DNA of 64,000 nucleotides from Cavia porcellus (Eukaryota; Chordata; Mammalia; Rodentia; Caviidae). The notes below the pieces were generated by a model. The model worked only from the letters and a program-made list of their open reading frames with translations. It was not told where the DNA came from and made no database searches. Of the stretch, positions 1-9,503 are shown one piece after another (positions within the stretch are counted from its first letter, which is position 1; each line of letters opens with the position of its first letter). Position numbers and translations under genes: made by a program. The DNA lies in contig NW_026947491.1 of assembly GCF_034190915.1 (NCBI RefSeq), forward strand, positions 21,330,101-21,394,100, in the 5' to 3' direction.

Positions 1-1083
1 CACTTATTAATTGGAAAGGCTTTATTCTGGGCTTCTTGATATGGAAATATTTGAAGCTATAGTATATGAAGTTATATTGAGATATTTCAAGGAAAAAGAC
101 AGACACTATGGTAACTACTATTAAGTCGGGTTATTTGGTGGTGAAGCACTAGGTTGCTGAAACAGTCATATTTTGACCTGTATTCTTATGTTGTTATGTC
201 CTGTTTTGTCTCAATCTCTCCCTTATTCATTAAAAAAATAATTTAGTTATTTTTATGGTTTTTTAATTAAGGGGAAAAATTAAAAAATTAGCAGGATATA
301 TTGTACTAACTCTTCATTGATTTCCTATTAACTTGGTTTGAAATCCTGTAATACTCCCACTATCTTGTTTTGACTGATTAGACTCTGTTCCATTCTGTAT
401 GACAGTAGGAAGTTTAAGGGTATAGGCAACTATTTTGAAGGCAATAAGAATCACTAAGATGCCCATTCTGGTTTGACTATTATCTCCTTTGGACGTCCTT
501 AATGTTTACAATATTTAAGTTTTATTGGTCTTGTTCTCTACTGTTTTGTTCAACTTTATAATACCTAATGAGATAGACAATTCTTTCGAAGGAAAAAAGA
601 GACATTATGGTAACCATTGTTGATAACCTTGTACTCTGTTCTTACATCATGTACTACGTCTATCCTTGGTTTTGACTGACAGCTTTGTTTTGCCATATTT
701 GACTTGATTCTCTTCCAAAAAAAAAAAAGTAATAAGAACTAAGGAGTAATAAAACCCAAAATGTGTAAATTTTCTTGTAAAAAAGAGAGGGAAAAAAAGT
801 GCTCTAAAGGATACAACTGCAAGTGTGTGTAGGGGTGTTAAATAGCTTACCATATTAATGTTTTTGGTTGGATCATTGAACACAACTGTTTGCAGTCTCT
901 CCGTTTGAGTGCTCACTTTGTATGTTTTGATACTGTGAATTGAGCAACTGTCTCTAAGACGATAATGTGTAACCTATTAATTGGTGATTTCTTACTGTTT
1001 CTTGTAGTTCTGTATTTCTTGTACCCTTACACCGCTTTTTTTTCCTCTTTTTCCTTTTAAATAAAAATTTTTTTAAAAGACAG
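1..1083 (+). mobile_element. LINE-1 3' UTR (3' end of an element entering from the left)
   Basis: This T-rich stretch aligns by eye with the 3' UTRs at about 52,420-53,740 and 54,420-55,774, which follow a recognisable LINE-1 ORF2. Shared blocks include the G-rich-to-AT stretch near 265-300, the phrase around 425-470 and the terminal block 900-1,083. It ends in AATAAAA-type A-rich sequence at about 1,060-1,083, as expected for the 3' end of a + strand LINE-1. The coding part lies outside the window. The small minus-strand open frames here are chance frames in low-complexity sequence. Confidence 0.8.
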
Positions 1084-1137
1084 TGTTTTGATGAAACTTT
1101 GAATCCAGACAAAAAAGCCCTGCAGCGACATTTAGAA

Positions 1138-1151
1138 CCACTAGAGGGCGC
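1138..1151 (+). promoter_or_regulatory. CTCF-like binding motif
   Basis: CCACTAGAGGGCGC is a very close match to the CTCF core consensus (CCAsyAGrkGGCrs), in a local GC-rich context, with TGCAG upstream at 1,121-1,125. CTCF sites in IGHV loci are known to support locus contraction and RAG scanning. Here the motif points along the + strand, which is the IGHV transcriptional direction and therefore faces the D-J-C side. Binding is inferred from the motif only. Confidence 0.6.
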
Positions 1152-1499
1152 GCAGAACAGACTAATGTAAGTAACCAACTTCCAGTAAATGAGAAAAAGT
1201 TGAGAGGGTTTTCTCTGTGATTGGTTCGCATGTCCATCACTGGCCCCAGGCACAGAGCTCTAAAGGATCTCTTATATCTTTGATCACGTTGTGCTTACAT
1301 GGTGTTGTGCTTACATGTAGTGAGGTCTTTCTTTTTTCTTTTCCAATATTTGTATCACAATCTGTTGAACAGTAATTTTTTTAAAGGAGAACATTGACTA
1401 CAACTCAGATAACTGCAGAGTCTCCTTAGCTTATTTTTATGTGCAATTATTTTCTTTAAAAAGTTTTATTCTTTAGTAAAAGGCAAAAGATTTGTACGA

Positions 1500-1720
1500 T
1501 CTGAAAAGAAACCAGAGTATTTGAATGTCCACTTTGTATGCTTTGATACTGTGACTTGAGCAACTATCTCTAAGCTGATAATATGTAGTCTATTAACTAG
1601 TGATTTCTTACCTTTTTTTTGTAGTTCTGTATTACTTGTCCCCTTACACCGCTTTGTTTTGTTTTGTTTTTTCTCTTTTTCCTTTTAAATAAAAATTTTT
1701 AAAAAGTTTTATTCTTGATA
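1500..1720 (+). mobile_element. LINE-1 3'-terminal fragment
   Basis: A second, shorter copy of the same LINE-1 3' terminus. 1,530-1,700 repeats 900-1,075 almost phrase by phrase (TTTGATACTGTGA, then the AGCAACT..CTCTAAG block, then TTTTTCCTTTTAAATAAAAA). The tail is A-rich at 1,687-1,735. It is 5' truncated to roughly 200 bp, which is typical of LINE-1 retrotransposition. Confidence 0.7.
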
Positions 1721-2049
1721 AAATAAAACAAAATATTAGTACCATAGGAAACTTCTAGCACAATTACAATGATATATTGTTACTATGTATAGTTTCACAA
1801 AGAAAAGCTTCTACTTCCAAGGAAAGTGTTGTTGAACGTCCTGACTATCCCTAAGCTATAAGAAATTTCCTAGATGGCCAGTGTTTCCATTGGAAATAAA
1901 TTAGACAATCAAGAAATATCAGTCAGACTTCCAGTGAGCTGAGAAGCATGAAAATTCTGCCAGAAACTGAGTCATCTGGACCTTGGAAATCTGTAGTAGC
2001 TGTAAGAGTTCAACAAGCAGCATGAAACCTTTTGACTTTTTACATTTCA

Positions 2050-3310
2050 TTCTTCCAGGACAGGTTCTATTAATGATAAAAATGGTCTATTAATGATAGA
2101 TTAATGGTCAATTAATGATAAAAAGCTGTTATGTCAGAACCTGGTAAGTGACTCATAAGCCATTTTCCCCAGCTCGTGGACTCCATTCCCATCAGTGTTT
2201 AAAGCTGCATGAAATTCTTTACCTGCCACATCACTTTCTAGTCCTTCTCCACCATAGGAAATAAGAGGAGAGGTTTCACACTGGATCACTGGCATCATTC
2301 AAGCTAGGAATCTCTGGAAGGTGAGAACCATTTCCACCTATGAGCACTAAGCACCCATCAATGGTGCAGAACAACACAGCACTCGGCGAATCCTCCTTCC
2401 CACTCTGACCATCTGCAACTTTTAGCGGGGAAAATCCATCCTCCCATAATCCTTCATATACCACAAAACTCTCTGCAATCTGGAAGATGTTAGAGGCTAC
2501 TTTTGGAATCTTTATTCCACTTGGCTTGTCTGGTGTAATTAAATCCCCCCAAGGACCTCATATAGAATCTTCCTGTGGGCCAGATGGCACTGCAGCTGAG
2601 GTTCATCGACACTGACAGCATCTCTCAGACATGAGACAGTGAAGACTTGATTGGCGGTGCTGCCTGCATGGAACACGCTCGTCCATCTGAGCTTCATATC
2701 TGAGCTGTTGCCAGGGGAATTTCACACTCTTCTACCACCCAGTATCACCCAGTGTTCTACCACCCAGTATCAAAACTCATAGCAGGTGACATGCCATGAT
2801 TAAAATAGATTACATTTTCTTTTTTTTTTTTTTTTTTTTTTAATACACCAAAGTGTTTGTGTTTTGTGAAGAACTCCTTTATCTCTTCTATAGTTCCACT
2901 GCTGGTCCTTATATACCATGGGCTGATGCTTTTGAGGCCATGATAACTTTCAGTTAACAGCTGTAGCTTGAGAACATGCTTTTCTTGAATCTGAAAATGT
3001 GTCTTATGGGATGATGAACCCACATCACTGTTCCTCCCAGGATATGAAATTCCAAGACTTGTCATCTGCCACTCTGATAGAAGGAGAACTGCTCCTTTGT
3101 TCTGAGAAATCTGGAAAAGTCCTTCAGTGTCCCAGGCCTGGTCCTGATTTTGTTCCCCGGTGGAAATGCCCAGCCACCTCTCTAGGGACAGTGTTCATTG
3201 GTGCATCTGCTTTCTCTTGATGAGAAAACCAGTTAAATCCTTTAATATGCATTTTATGCATCTGTGCAAACCTGGTTCATCTGAACTGAATTGAGGCTGC
3301 CTCCCAGTCA
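2050..3310 (-). pseudogene. UAP1: UAP1 processed pseudogene (UDP-N-acetylhexosamine pyrophosphorylase)
   Basis: Read on the minus strand, the stretch resembles UAP1, the cytosolic enzyme that makes UDP-GlcNAc/UDP-GalNAc from UTP and the sugar 1-phosphate. Segments in protein order are EGLFQISQNKGAVLLL (near 3,120), SHKTHFQIQ (near 3,000), EEIKEFFTKHKHFGV (near 2,870), then ENVIYF and SPAMSFD (near 2,800), NQVFTVSCLRDAVSV (near 2,640), TPDKPSGIKIPKVASNIFQ (near 2,520), [16 protein letters not shown] (near 2,260) and a C-terminal NGVHELGK (near 2,170). There are no introns, several frameshifts, and a deletion between SPAMSFD and the central region. A run of about 23 A residues (2,819-2,842) sits where the gene has Lys codons and shifts the frame. 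It is 5' truncated, since only the end of the N-terminal region is readable near 3,230-3,300. The 3' end is not sharply defined. It is a retrocopy with no expected function. Confidence 0.85.
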
Positions 3311-3319
3311 ACTTACAGC

Positions 3320-3796
3320 CTTCCTCAATGCATTAAAGTTACCTAGATGTGCACAGAGTGATGCATCCCTGAAGTATAGGTAACTCTGCCAGCAGAGAAA
3401 TAGGAGCAAATCTTAAATACAGGAAAAAGGTTCTGTGAATCTCACTGTGCTTGTCCAACTCTATCCTGGAGATTTGGAAGGAAGACCTGGGTCCACTGGA
3501 CTTTTCACACCATGTATCAACACTTGGTCACATTGAATCACCCACTGGTACTTCTGTAAGGAATTCAACATTTGTACAATGGAGTAAACACTGACACCTA
3601 TATCATGTACAGTTCAAGTATGTAAAAGTAACTTAAGGCTGTGAATTAGAAGTCAATACCACAAGAGAGTCACATGAAATTCTTATTTTACATAGTGATA
3701 TGATTATCACCAAGATGGACCTGCAGATTCACATGAAATCTGCTGTTAAAGTTTTTCTGCTTCCTGTCCACAGAGCTGTCTATATAGCAACAGTCC
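3320..3796. other. IGHV upstream flank, no gene seen
   Basis: Non-repetitive looking sequence between the UAP1 retrocopy and the first IGHV. No open frame or repeat family was recognised. It resembles IGHV 5' flank and probably came with the V segment. Confidence 0.4.
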
Positions 3797-3804
3797 ATGC
3801 AAAT
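3797..3804 (+). promoter_or_regulatory. IGHV promoter octamer
   Basis: Perfect ATGCAAAT octamer (the Oct-1/Oct-2 site of IGHV promoters) 121 bp upstream of the leader ATG at 3,925. A TATATA sequence lies slightly upstream at 3,780-3,786, which is on the wrong side for a classic TATA box. The promoter core is kept although the V exon is dead. Confidence 0.85.
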
Positions 3805-4033
3805 AGGGCCTTTCTCTCTCTGTAAACCATCCCAGCCCTTACCCTGCAGTTATGCAGAGGAACCCATCCCTAGATGCCTAGGTGTTTCCTCCCAGGGAAC
3901 AGGACTGAGCACAGAAAGCCCACCATGGAGCTTGCACTTAGCTGGATTTTCCTTTTTGCTGTTTTGAAAGGTAATTAGTGAAGAACAAAAGCTACTTAGT
4001 GGAAGAGAGTGGGATAAATGGTAGGCATAGGTG

Positions 4034-4524
4034 TGTTGTACAGTAGCAAAGAGAGCTTCATTATATTTGTATTATACCAAAATACCTGTAATGTGGCCTA
4101 CTGTTCTATATGCATGTTTCTTTTCCTCTGGATGACCTAAATGATATGTTAATCAATGCTCTCCTGTTTAAAGAATTGTAAAAACTAATCTAATTGATAT
4201 GTTAACCATTGTTGCTCTCTACAAATAACAGATGTGGTGCTAAAATAAGTTAGCAAAGATTGTTAATTACTGCTAGACTATTCTATCCTCTACTAAGAAA
4301 AACAAAGGTCTTCCTCATTAACAGTTTTCCAGACCCACGCCCATGAGCCCCTTATTTTGTAAACCATGATATGTACTTAAAGGCAACAATTATAGAGGAG
4401 CAACACACAGCTTTTGCAATCTCCAACTGCCCTGGGCCCAGGATAAAATAAATCAGTGCTGCTTTTTAAAATGTTTTTGCCTCATTTTTTGAACTCGAGT
4501 TTGGGGGTTCATGTGTGGATTACA
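4034..4524 (+). mobile_element. Solo LTR inserted in an IGHV leader intron
   Basis: This 491-bp block starts TGTTGTAC and ends GGATTACA (TG..CA), with an AATAAA signal near 4,446-4,452. It is the reverse complement of the two LTR copies at 6,556-7,053 and 7,056-7,512. Related IGHV leader introns here (for example 42,755-42,858) lack it, which confirms insertion. No convincing target-site duplication was found, so the ends may be off by a few bases. The ERV family was not identified. Confidence 0.75.
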
Positions 4525-4866
4525 AGATTGTGACAGTTCCCTGAACAAGATGTCTCTGTTTGCAGGTGTCCAACCTGAGGTGCAGCTGGTGGAGTCCAGG
4601 GAGTCTTGGTGCAGCCTTAGGTGTCCTGAGACTCTCTTGCATGGGATTCACCTTCAGTGATTACCACATGAACTGGATCTGCCAGGCTTCAAGAAGGCTT
4701 GGAGTGGATTGACTTATCAGAAACAAGGCTAATAATCACACAACGGAGTAAGCTACAACCATTAAAGGTAGATTCACCATCTCTAGGGATGACGCCAAAA
4801 GCACACTGTATCTGCAAATGACCAAACTGAAACCCAAGGACACAGCTGCGACTACTGTGCAATACA

Positions 4867-4905
4867 CACAGTGAGAGGACATCAGTGTGAGACTAGACAT
4901 AAACG
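4867..4905 (+). promoter_or_regulatory. 23-bp-spacer recombination signal (RSS) of the first IGHV pseudogene
   Basis: Heptamer CACAGTG (perfect), exactly 23 bp of spacer, then nonamer ACATAAACG (7 of 9 to ACAAAAACC). The same nonamer start is seen at the intact segment (29,414). It is the target of RAG1/RAG2 in V-to-DJ joining. Confidence 0.85.
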
Positions 4906-4926
4906 TCCCCGCTGTGGTGCTCCAGA

Positions 4927-4942
4927 TCAGCAGGGGGAGCAC
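4927..4942 (+). promoter_or_regulatory. CTCF-like motif downstream of the RSS (weaker match)
   Basis: TCAGCAGGGGGAGCAC lies 22 bp after the nonamer. It has the CAGGGGG core of CTCF sites, in + orientation, at the same relative position as the better motif at 29,444-29,461. The final GCGC is replaced by AGCA, so affinity is uncertain. Confidence 0.4.
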
Positions 4943-5479
4943 AGGATACAGGGAGTTCAGCTCTGCCCAACACAGGAGCAGAGGGTGGAGCAGAATCATT
5001 TTGTATGGGTATGTGAAGCTTCTGGTCCCAAGTGATATACCCCGGGAAACTGCCCTCGTGAGTCTGTGCTTATCTTTCATGCTCCTGAAGGAGAAATATG
5101 ACTCAATAGGAAGATATATTCTCACCTGCAAATGTGTTCAATTTACAGTTTTGAAGGAAAAAATTACTGCTCTCTGGTGATCAGGACTGGGACCTGAGGA
5201 CAGACAACGTTTCAAAAATTTTTCAAATGCAAAAGACGTGTATCAAATATGTCCTCTTTGTCTAAGTAAATGATCCTGACAGCATAAATAGAGGAAAATA
5301 TGCTCTAACACCATGCAAAAAATGCCTTCACTGCATTACCATAATTCACAACAGATTCATGCACACGTGTACAATTTGCTTTTTACATTGTGTAAGACAA
5401 TAGTTGACAAAAGATCTTTATTTTAACAAATAATTCTGTGACATCTGTTGCCATGACCATTAACAAGATGAATAATTGC

Positions 5480-6547
5480 AGTGTTGTAAAGTATGTTGAA
5501 GAAATGAGCCCTAGCGTATGGCTGAGGGAATGTAAATTATTGCAGACAAGACTATATTTATGTTATCTGTAGGGAGTTTCCTCACAAAACTGCAGATGGA
5601 AATACTATGTGATCCAGGTCTCTTAGTTTCTTTCCTATAGCTATGACTAAACATAAGCCTACAAAAATGGATACATTCCTGAACTTAATCTGCCAAACAT
5701 GAACCAAAAAAAAAAAAAAAAAAAACAAGGAAAATCTCAACAGAGCTATGATTAATAATGATAAAGAATCTAAAATAAAGGGGCACTCTCTCAAAAAAGT
5801 GAAATAAATATTAAATTTTATCAAATAGAGAAGACATAATTTCATCTTATCCAAAACACTTGATTTTTTAAAAATTCAGGTATGCATAATTGATTTGATA
5901 TCATGTCATATGCATACATATGTATTGTTTAGTAAATAAACATTTGCATTTACTTTCGTAAGCATATTTATAAGTGAACTGGAAAATATTTCTTCCACAT
6001 TCATTGTATGAAGCTATGATCCAGCTAACAAAAGGAAAAAGAACAAAGTAATGCTAAGGGACAATATCTCTGATGAAAGTAGGTGTAAAATTCCTCAAAA
6101 ACATATTTTACAACACAAAAGTTAAAAAATATTTAAATACAATTAAGTCTGATGCACTTCCACCTATGAGATACTCTCACATAATAAAAGGGAATATAGT
6201 TTCTTTGCCTTTCACTTTGGCAAAGTTATTATACTTTTGGATCTTATTTAATCTTTTGGCTTCTCTCACTAGGGAGACGCTATGATGTTTAATATGTGAG
6301 TCTGATTTATTTCATTATGAGTAAGTTCTCGAGTTGCAAAATAAAATAAATGAAAAACAAAACGGAGTTCACTGTGGGTAAATAATTAAATATTTTTAAA
6401 AACACAGAATACAGAAAAAAAATATAGAATCATATCAAATGATGCTGAATAGAAACCTGGTCAAAGACAACATCTATGAGTGATAAAATGTTTCAAAGAG
6501 ATTTCTCTGAAAGAATATATCATTAATTATAATGAACCAAAGATCAG
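5480..6547 (+). mobile_element. Old LINE-1 ORF2 relic, left part
   Basis: Decayed LINE-1 sequence. 5,520-5,640 resembles the ORF2 3' section (GGAATGTAAATTA.. then ..ATGTGATCCAG). 5,660-5,770 resembles the early RT region, with an A-tract of about 20 at 5,706-5,725. 6,420-6,547 matches the part of RT just before the block that resumes at 7,514 after the LTR pair. The order of pieces shows internal rearrangement. No open frame survives; the 70-codon frame at 6,073 is inside this relic. Confidence 0.55.
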
Positions 6548-6555
6548 GTAACTCT

Positions 6556-7053
6556 TATAATCCACAAATGAGCCCCCAAGCTTGAGTTTAAAGAATAAAG
6601 CAAAAACATATTTTAAAAAGCAGTGCTGATTTATTTTACCCTGGGCCCTGAGACACAGTGCAGCTGGAGACTGCAAAAGCTGTGTGTCCTTTCTCTATAT
6701 TGCCACCTTTAAGTACATACCACAATTTACAAAGTAAGGGGGTCATGGGCATGGGTGGGGAAAACTGTTAATGAGGAAGACCTTAGTTTTCCTTAGTAGA
6801 GGACAGAGCAGTCTATCAGTAATTAACAACCCCTGTTAGCTTATTTTAACACCACATTTGCTATTTGTAGAAGGCAACAATGGTTAACATATCAATTAGG
6901 TAAGATTTTACAATTCTTTACAGAGGAGATCATTGATTAACATATCAATTAGATCAGTCAGAGGAGGAAAGAAAACACATATACAATATGGCCACATTAC
7001 AGGTATTTTGGTATAATACAAATATAATGAAGTTCTTTTTTCTAGTGTATAAT
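6556..7053 (-). mobile_element. LTR, first of a directly adjacent pair
   Basis: Reverse complement of the LTR at 4,034-4,524 and co-linear with the next copy. Shared blocks are ATCCACAAATGAGCCCCCAA at the left edge, GCAGTGCTGATTTATTTTACC (20 of these bases near 6,622) and the CATATCAATTAG block near 6,890. The left terminus reads TA instead of TG. Confidence 0.75.
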
Positions 7054-7055
7054 CT

Positions 7056-7512
7056 TGTAATCCACAAATGAGCCCCCAAGCTTGAATTCAAACAATGAGG
7101 CAAAAACATGTTTTAAAAAGCAGTGCTGATTTATTTTACCCTGGGCCCAGTGACAAAGTGCAGCTGGAGACTGCAAAAGCTGTGTCCTTCCTCTCAACTT
7201 GCCGCCCCTCCCAGTACCTATCACTGCTCCCAAAGTAAAGGTCATGGGCATGGATCAGGAGATAGGCTAAAGGGGAAGACCCTGTTTTCCTCAGCAGAGA
7301 ATAGAGAAGTTTAGCAGCAATTAACAACCTTTGTTTTCCTTAGGAGAGGACAGGGAAGTCAATTCTTTACAGAGGAGAGAATTGATTAACATATCAATTA
7401 GGTCACCCTGACAGAGAAGGGGAAAGGGAAACATATATACAGTATGGCCACATTACAAATATTTGGGTATAATACAAATATAACTAAGTTATTTTTTTTC
7501 TAGAGTACAACA
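7056..7512 (-). mobile_element. LTR, second of a directly adjacent pair
   Basis: Same family and orientation, starting TGTAATCC and ending GAGTACAACA. GTAAC occurs just outside both ends of the pair (6,548-6,552 and 7,514-7,518), and LINE-1 sequence continues on both sides, so both LTRs appear to occupy one insertion site with no internal ERV sequence between them. Confidence 0.75.
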
Positions 7513-7513
7513 T

Positions 7514-8135
7514 GTAACAGTAACACCATACTGAACGGACAAAAGGGAATATTTTACTACCCTAAAATGAAGAACAGGAAAGGATGACCAATTCCACAAT
7601 TTCTATTAAATGTACACCTGGAAGTTCTCATCAGAACAGTAAGAAAACAAACAGTAACTTAAAACCATACACATTAATGCTTTGCTTGTCTCTCCTGTGA
7701 TGTCTCAGAAAAAAAACACACAAGATCCCTTATAATGAACTATAAAATGCTGCTATTTCAGATGAAGAGTTTTAGTCTGCCAAGTAACATGCTATAAAGG
7801 AAAAAAAGCTGTAAAAATTTATACATGTAGGACATTCATGGACTAGTGAGGGAGTGGGCAGTAGAGACAGGGCCACACCATGAAGCAAGCCCACTCTGGG
7901 AACCAGTCCCATTCATTGGCTGCCATCAGACTACAACCGCCAGAGGCCAGCCCTTCTAGCACATGGGCTGGCAAACAAGAAGTACCAAATCTCCCTCACC
8001 TCCACTGTAAGAAACCAGCTGATCTGAAGAAACCAGGCTGTGATGATAGCTATGGCAGTAAAATGCAATTGAATGCCTCTGATGTTTGGTGTTTCACTAA
8101 CATTGCAGGTCTAGGAGCATTGATCTGATCATAGG
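7514..8135 (+). mobile_element. Old LINE-1 ORF2 relic (7,514-7,700) followed by unassigned sequence
   Basis: 7,525-7,640 (ACACCATACTGAACGG.. then ..TGGAAGTTCTCATCAGA) is LINE-1 ORF2 RT sequence continuing from 6,547. From about 7,700 to 8,135 I recognise no family. An 82-codon frame at 7,880-8,128 has no recognisable domain and is probably chance. Confidence 0.45.
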
Positions 8136-8139
8136 ATCA

Positions 8140-8640
8140 TATTGTGATAGCTCAGACCCCGGAATAAAATCCAAAGAAGCAAGAAATTAAAATTTGGGGA
8201 GTAAAGGCTTTAATTTAGGCCAGGCCTGGTGACACGGTCTCCAGGAGCCAATATGGAAAACTGCACACCTTACAGCCAAAAGGTTTGGGTTTTAAAGCCA
8301 AAAAAACATGGGAATGTTGCAAACTTTGACCCAGTTTGGTAGTATCTGGGCTTCTTGGTATCTCCTGTAACTTCCTTGTAGTTAAACATTTCTTAAGGAC
8401 AGCACATTTTATTACAGACAGGCTGAAAGGGGTGGGGGTGGGGGATTACAAGAAACTGAGACTTAAAACTTTTACGGGAAATGGAGACTTAACCTAAAAA
8501 GAAGGGGGGGAGAATTTACAAGGAGCTGAAACTTAAGTCTTTCCTGGAAATGGAATTTTAATCTCTATTGAAATGGTGCATAAAAGGAGGCACACTGGTT
8601 AGAACTAGGTTAAAAAATATCGTATCAGAGGATAGTAATA
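8140..8640 (-). mobile_element. Probable LTR-like element, unassigned family
   Basis: On the minus strand the block has an ATTAAAG-like poly(A) signal near 8,200-8,215 followed by a short T-rich tail ending near 8,140. Upstream are purine/pyrimidine-rich direct repeats: on the + strand GAAACTGAGACTTAAAAC, GAAATGGAGACTTAACC and GAGCTGAAACTTAAG recur at 8,452-8,540. Termini and duplication were not seen. Confidence 0.3.
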
Positions 8641-8689
8641 TGCAGTGTAGCATCTAGAGGGGATCTCCTTCTGAGGGTTGTAACCATTG

Positions 8690-9100
8690 CTGATTCCCTA
8701 GGGTCTTATCTTTAGGTCCTGTAACATTTCCATTGTTTTGTTGGGCTGGGTTTCATTCTCTTTTGTTTTGCTTGATTATGTCAAATCCAAAGACAAGAGG
8801 AGCTATTTCAAAGATAGCAAGATGTAATATGGTAGCAATTTTGGATTTACTATTGGCTTGTTTGAAGTCCTTTATTGCATTCATTGTTTTGTTTTTATTG
8901 TTTCTCTTCTGTTCTTTTTGATTTTCACTATTTCGGAAGTTATCTGTGACTATCTTAAAGACATCAAAAGGTATTATGGTAAGTACTGGTGATTTTGTCA
9001 TGTTTGGAGTCTTGTATCTTTACACTAGCTTGTTTTGCTGGTATTATTCTGTTTTACCTATTTTAAAATAAAATATTAATTTTTAAAATAAAACTATGCA
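8690..9100 (+). mobile_element. Short LINE-1 3'-UTR-type element
   Basis: T-rich sequence with the recurring unit GAGCTATTTCAAAGATAGCAAG..AATATGGTAGC (8,800-8,836) and TTGAAGTCC (8,863), as in the LINE-1 3' UTRs at 52,420-53,740, and an A-rich end at 9,061-9,094. No ORF2 sequence precedes it, so it is truncated or a short derivative. Confidence 0.5.
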
Positions 9101-9138
9101 CATTGGGAAGACAGAATTCAAGCTTAGTATTTACACAT

Positions 9139-9503
9139 TGCTAGAGTTATTTCCAAAAGATGAAAAATATTAACAAAAGATCAGAAATATAAAATAAAAA
9201 GCGGCCTTTATTCTGAGAACACGGAGAGAGATGACCGGCACCCCCACCGCTGGCGTCCGGCGATCTCTCCGGCGGACACGTGGCATGGGGGCCTGTAAAT
9301 AGCCTCGGTTTGGGGTGGAACCTAAGGCGGGCATTAGGGATACACAGTAGCTCATTGGTCCTAGGTTTGGCGCCATATGTAAACTTCCAGGGGCGGGAAG
9401 ATGGCATCACAGGTAACTTCCTAGGGGCAGGAGAGATGGGGCTTCCTGCTTCCGGTTGTGGCTTTCCTGGCTACAGAGTCCTGTCTGGGCCAAAACCCTT
9501 TCA
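9139..9503 (-). repeat. 3' LTR of the His-primed ERV
   Basis: TG..CA LTR with AATAAA on the minus strand (TTTATTC at 9,208-9,214 on +). It matches 13,854-14,219 nearly base for base. Compared with the 5' LTR it keeps more CpGs (for example ACCGCTGGCGTCCGGCGAT near 9,246). Confidence 0.9.

Larger units (their letters stand above)
3925..4905 (+). pseudogene. IGHV pseudogene, clan III (IGHV3-like), LTR in leader intron
   Basis: Leader part 1 is intact at 3,925-3,970 (starts MELALSWIF) with a GTAATT donor. The V exon starts after the acceptor CAG at 4,566 and opens with a typical clan III EVQLVES. A 1-bp frameshift follows at once (4,597-4,610). FR1 has lost about three codons before the GFTFSDYHMNW-like CDR1/FR2, and the FR3 end before the CTGTGCA remnant is also shifted. 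The RSS is well preserved: heptamer CACAGTG 4,867-4,873, a 23-bp spacer and nonamer ACATAAACG 4,897-4,905. The leader intron is about 595 bp instead of about 100 because of an inserted LTR. The segment could still be cut by RAG, but its product would be out of frame. Confidence 0.88.

Noticed and set aside
7880..8128. 82-codon + frame as a possible small gene
   Set aside because: No recognised domain or promoter and it lies between repeat insertions.
8753..9001. 82-codon minus frame, K/N-rich
   Set aside because: Antisense reading of the T-rich LINE-1 3'-UTR-like element.
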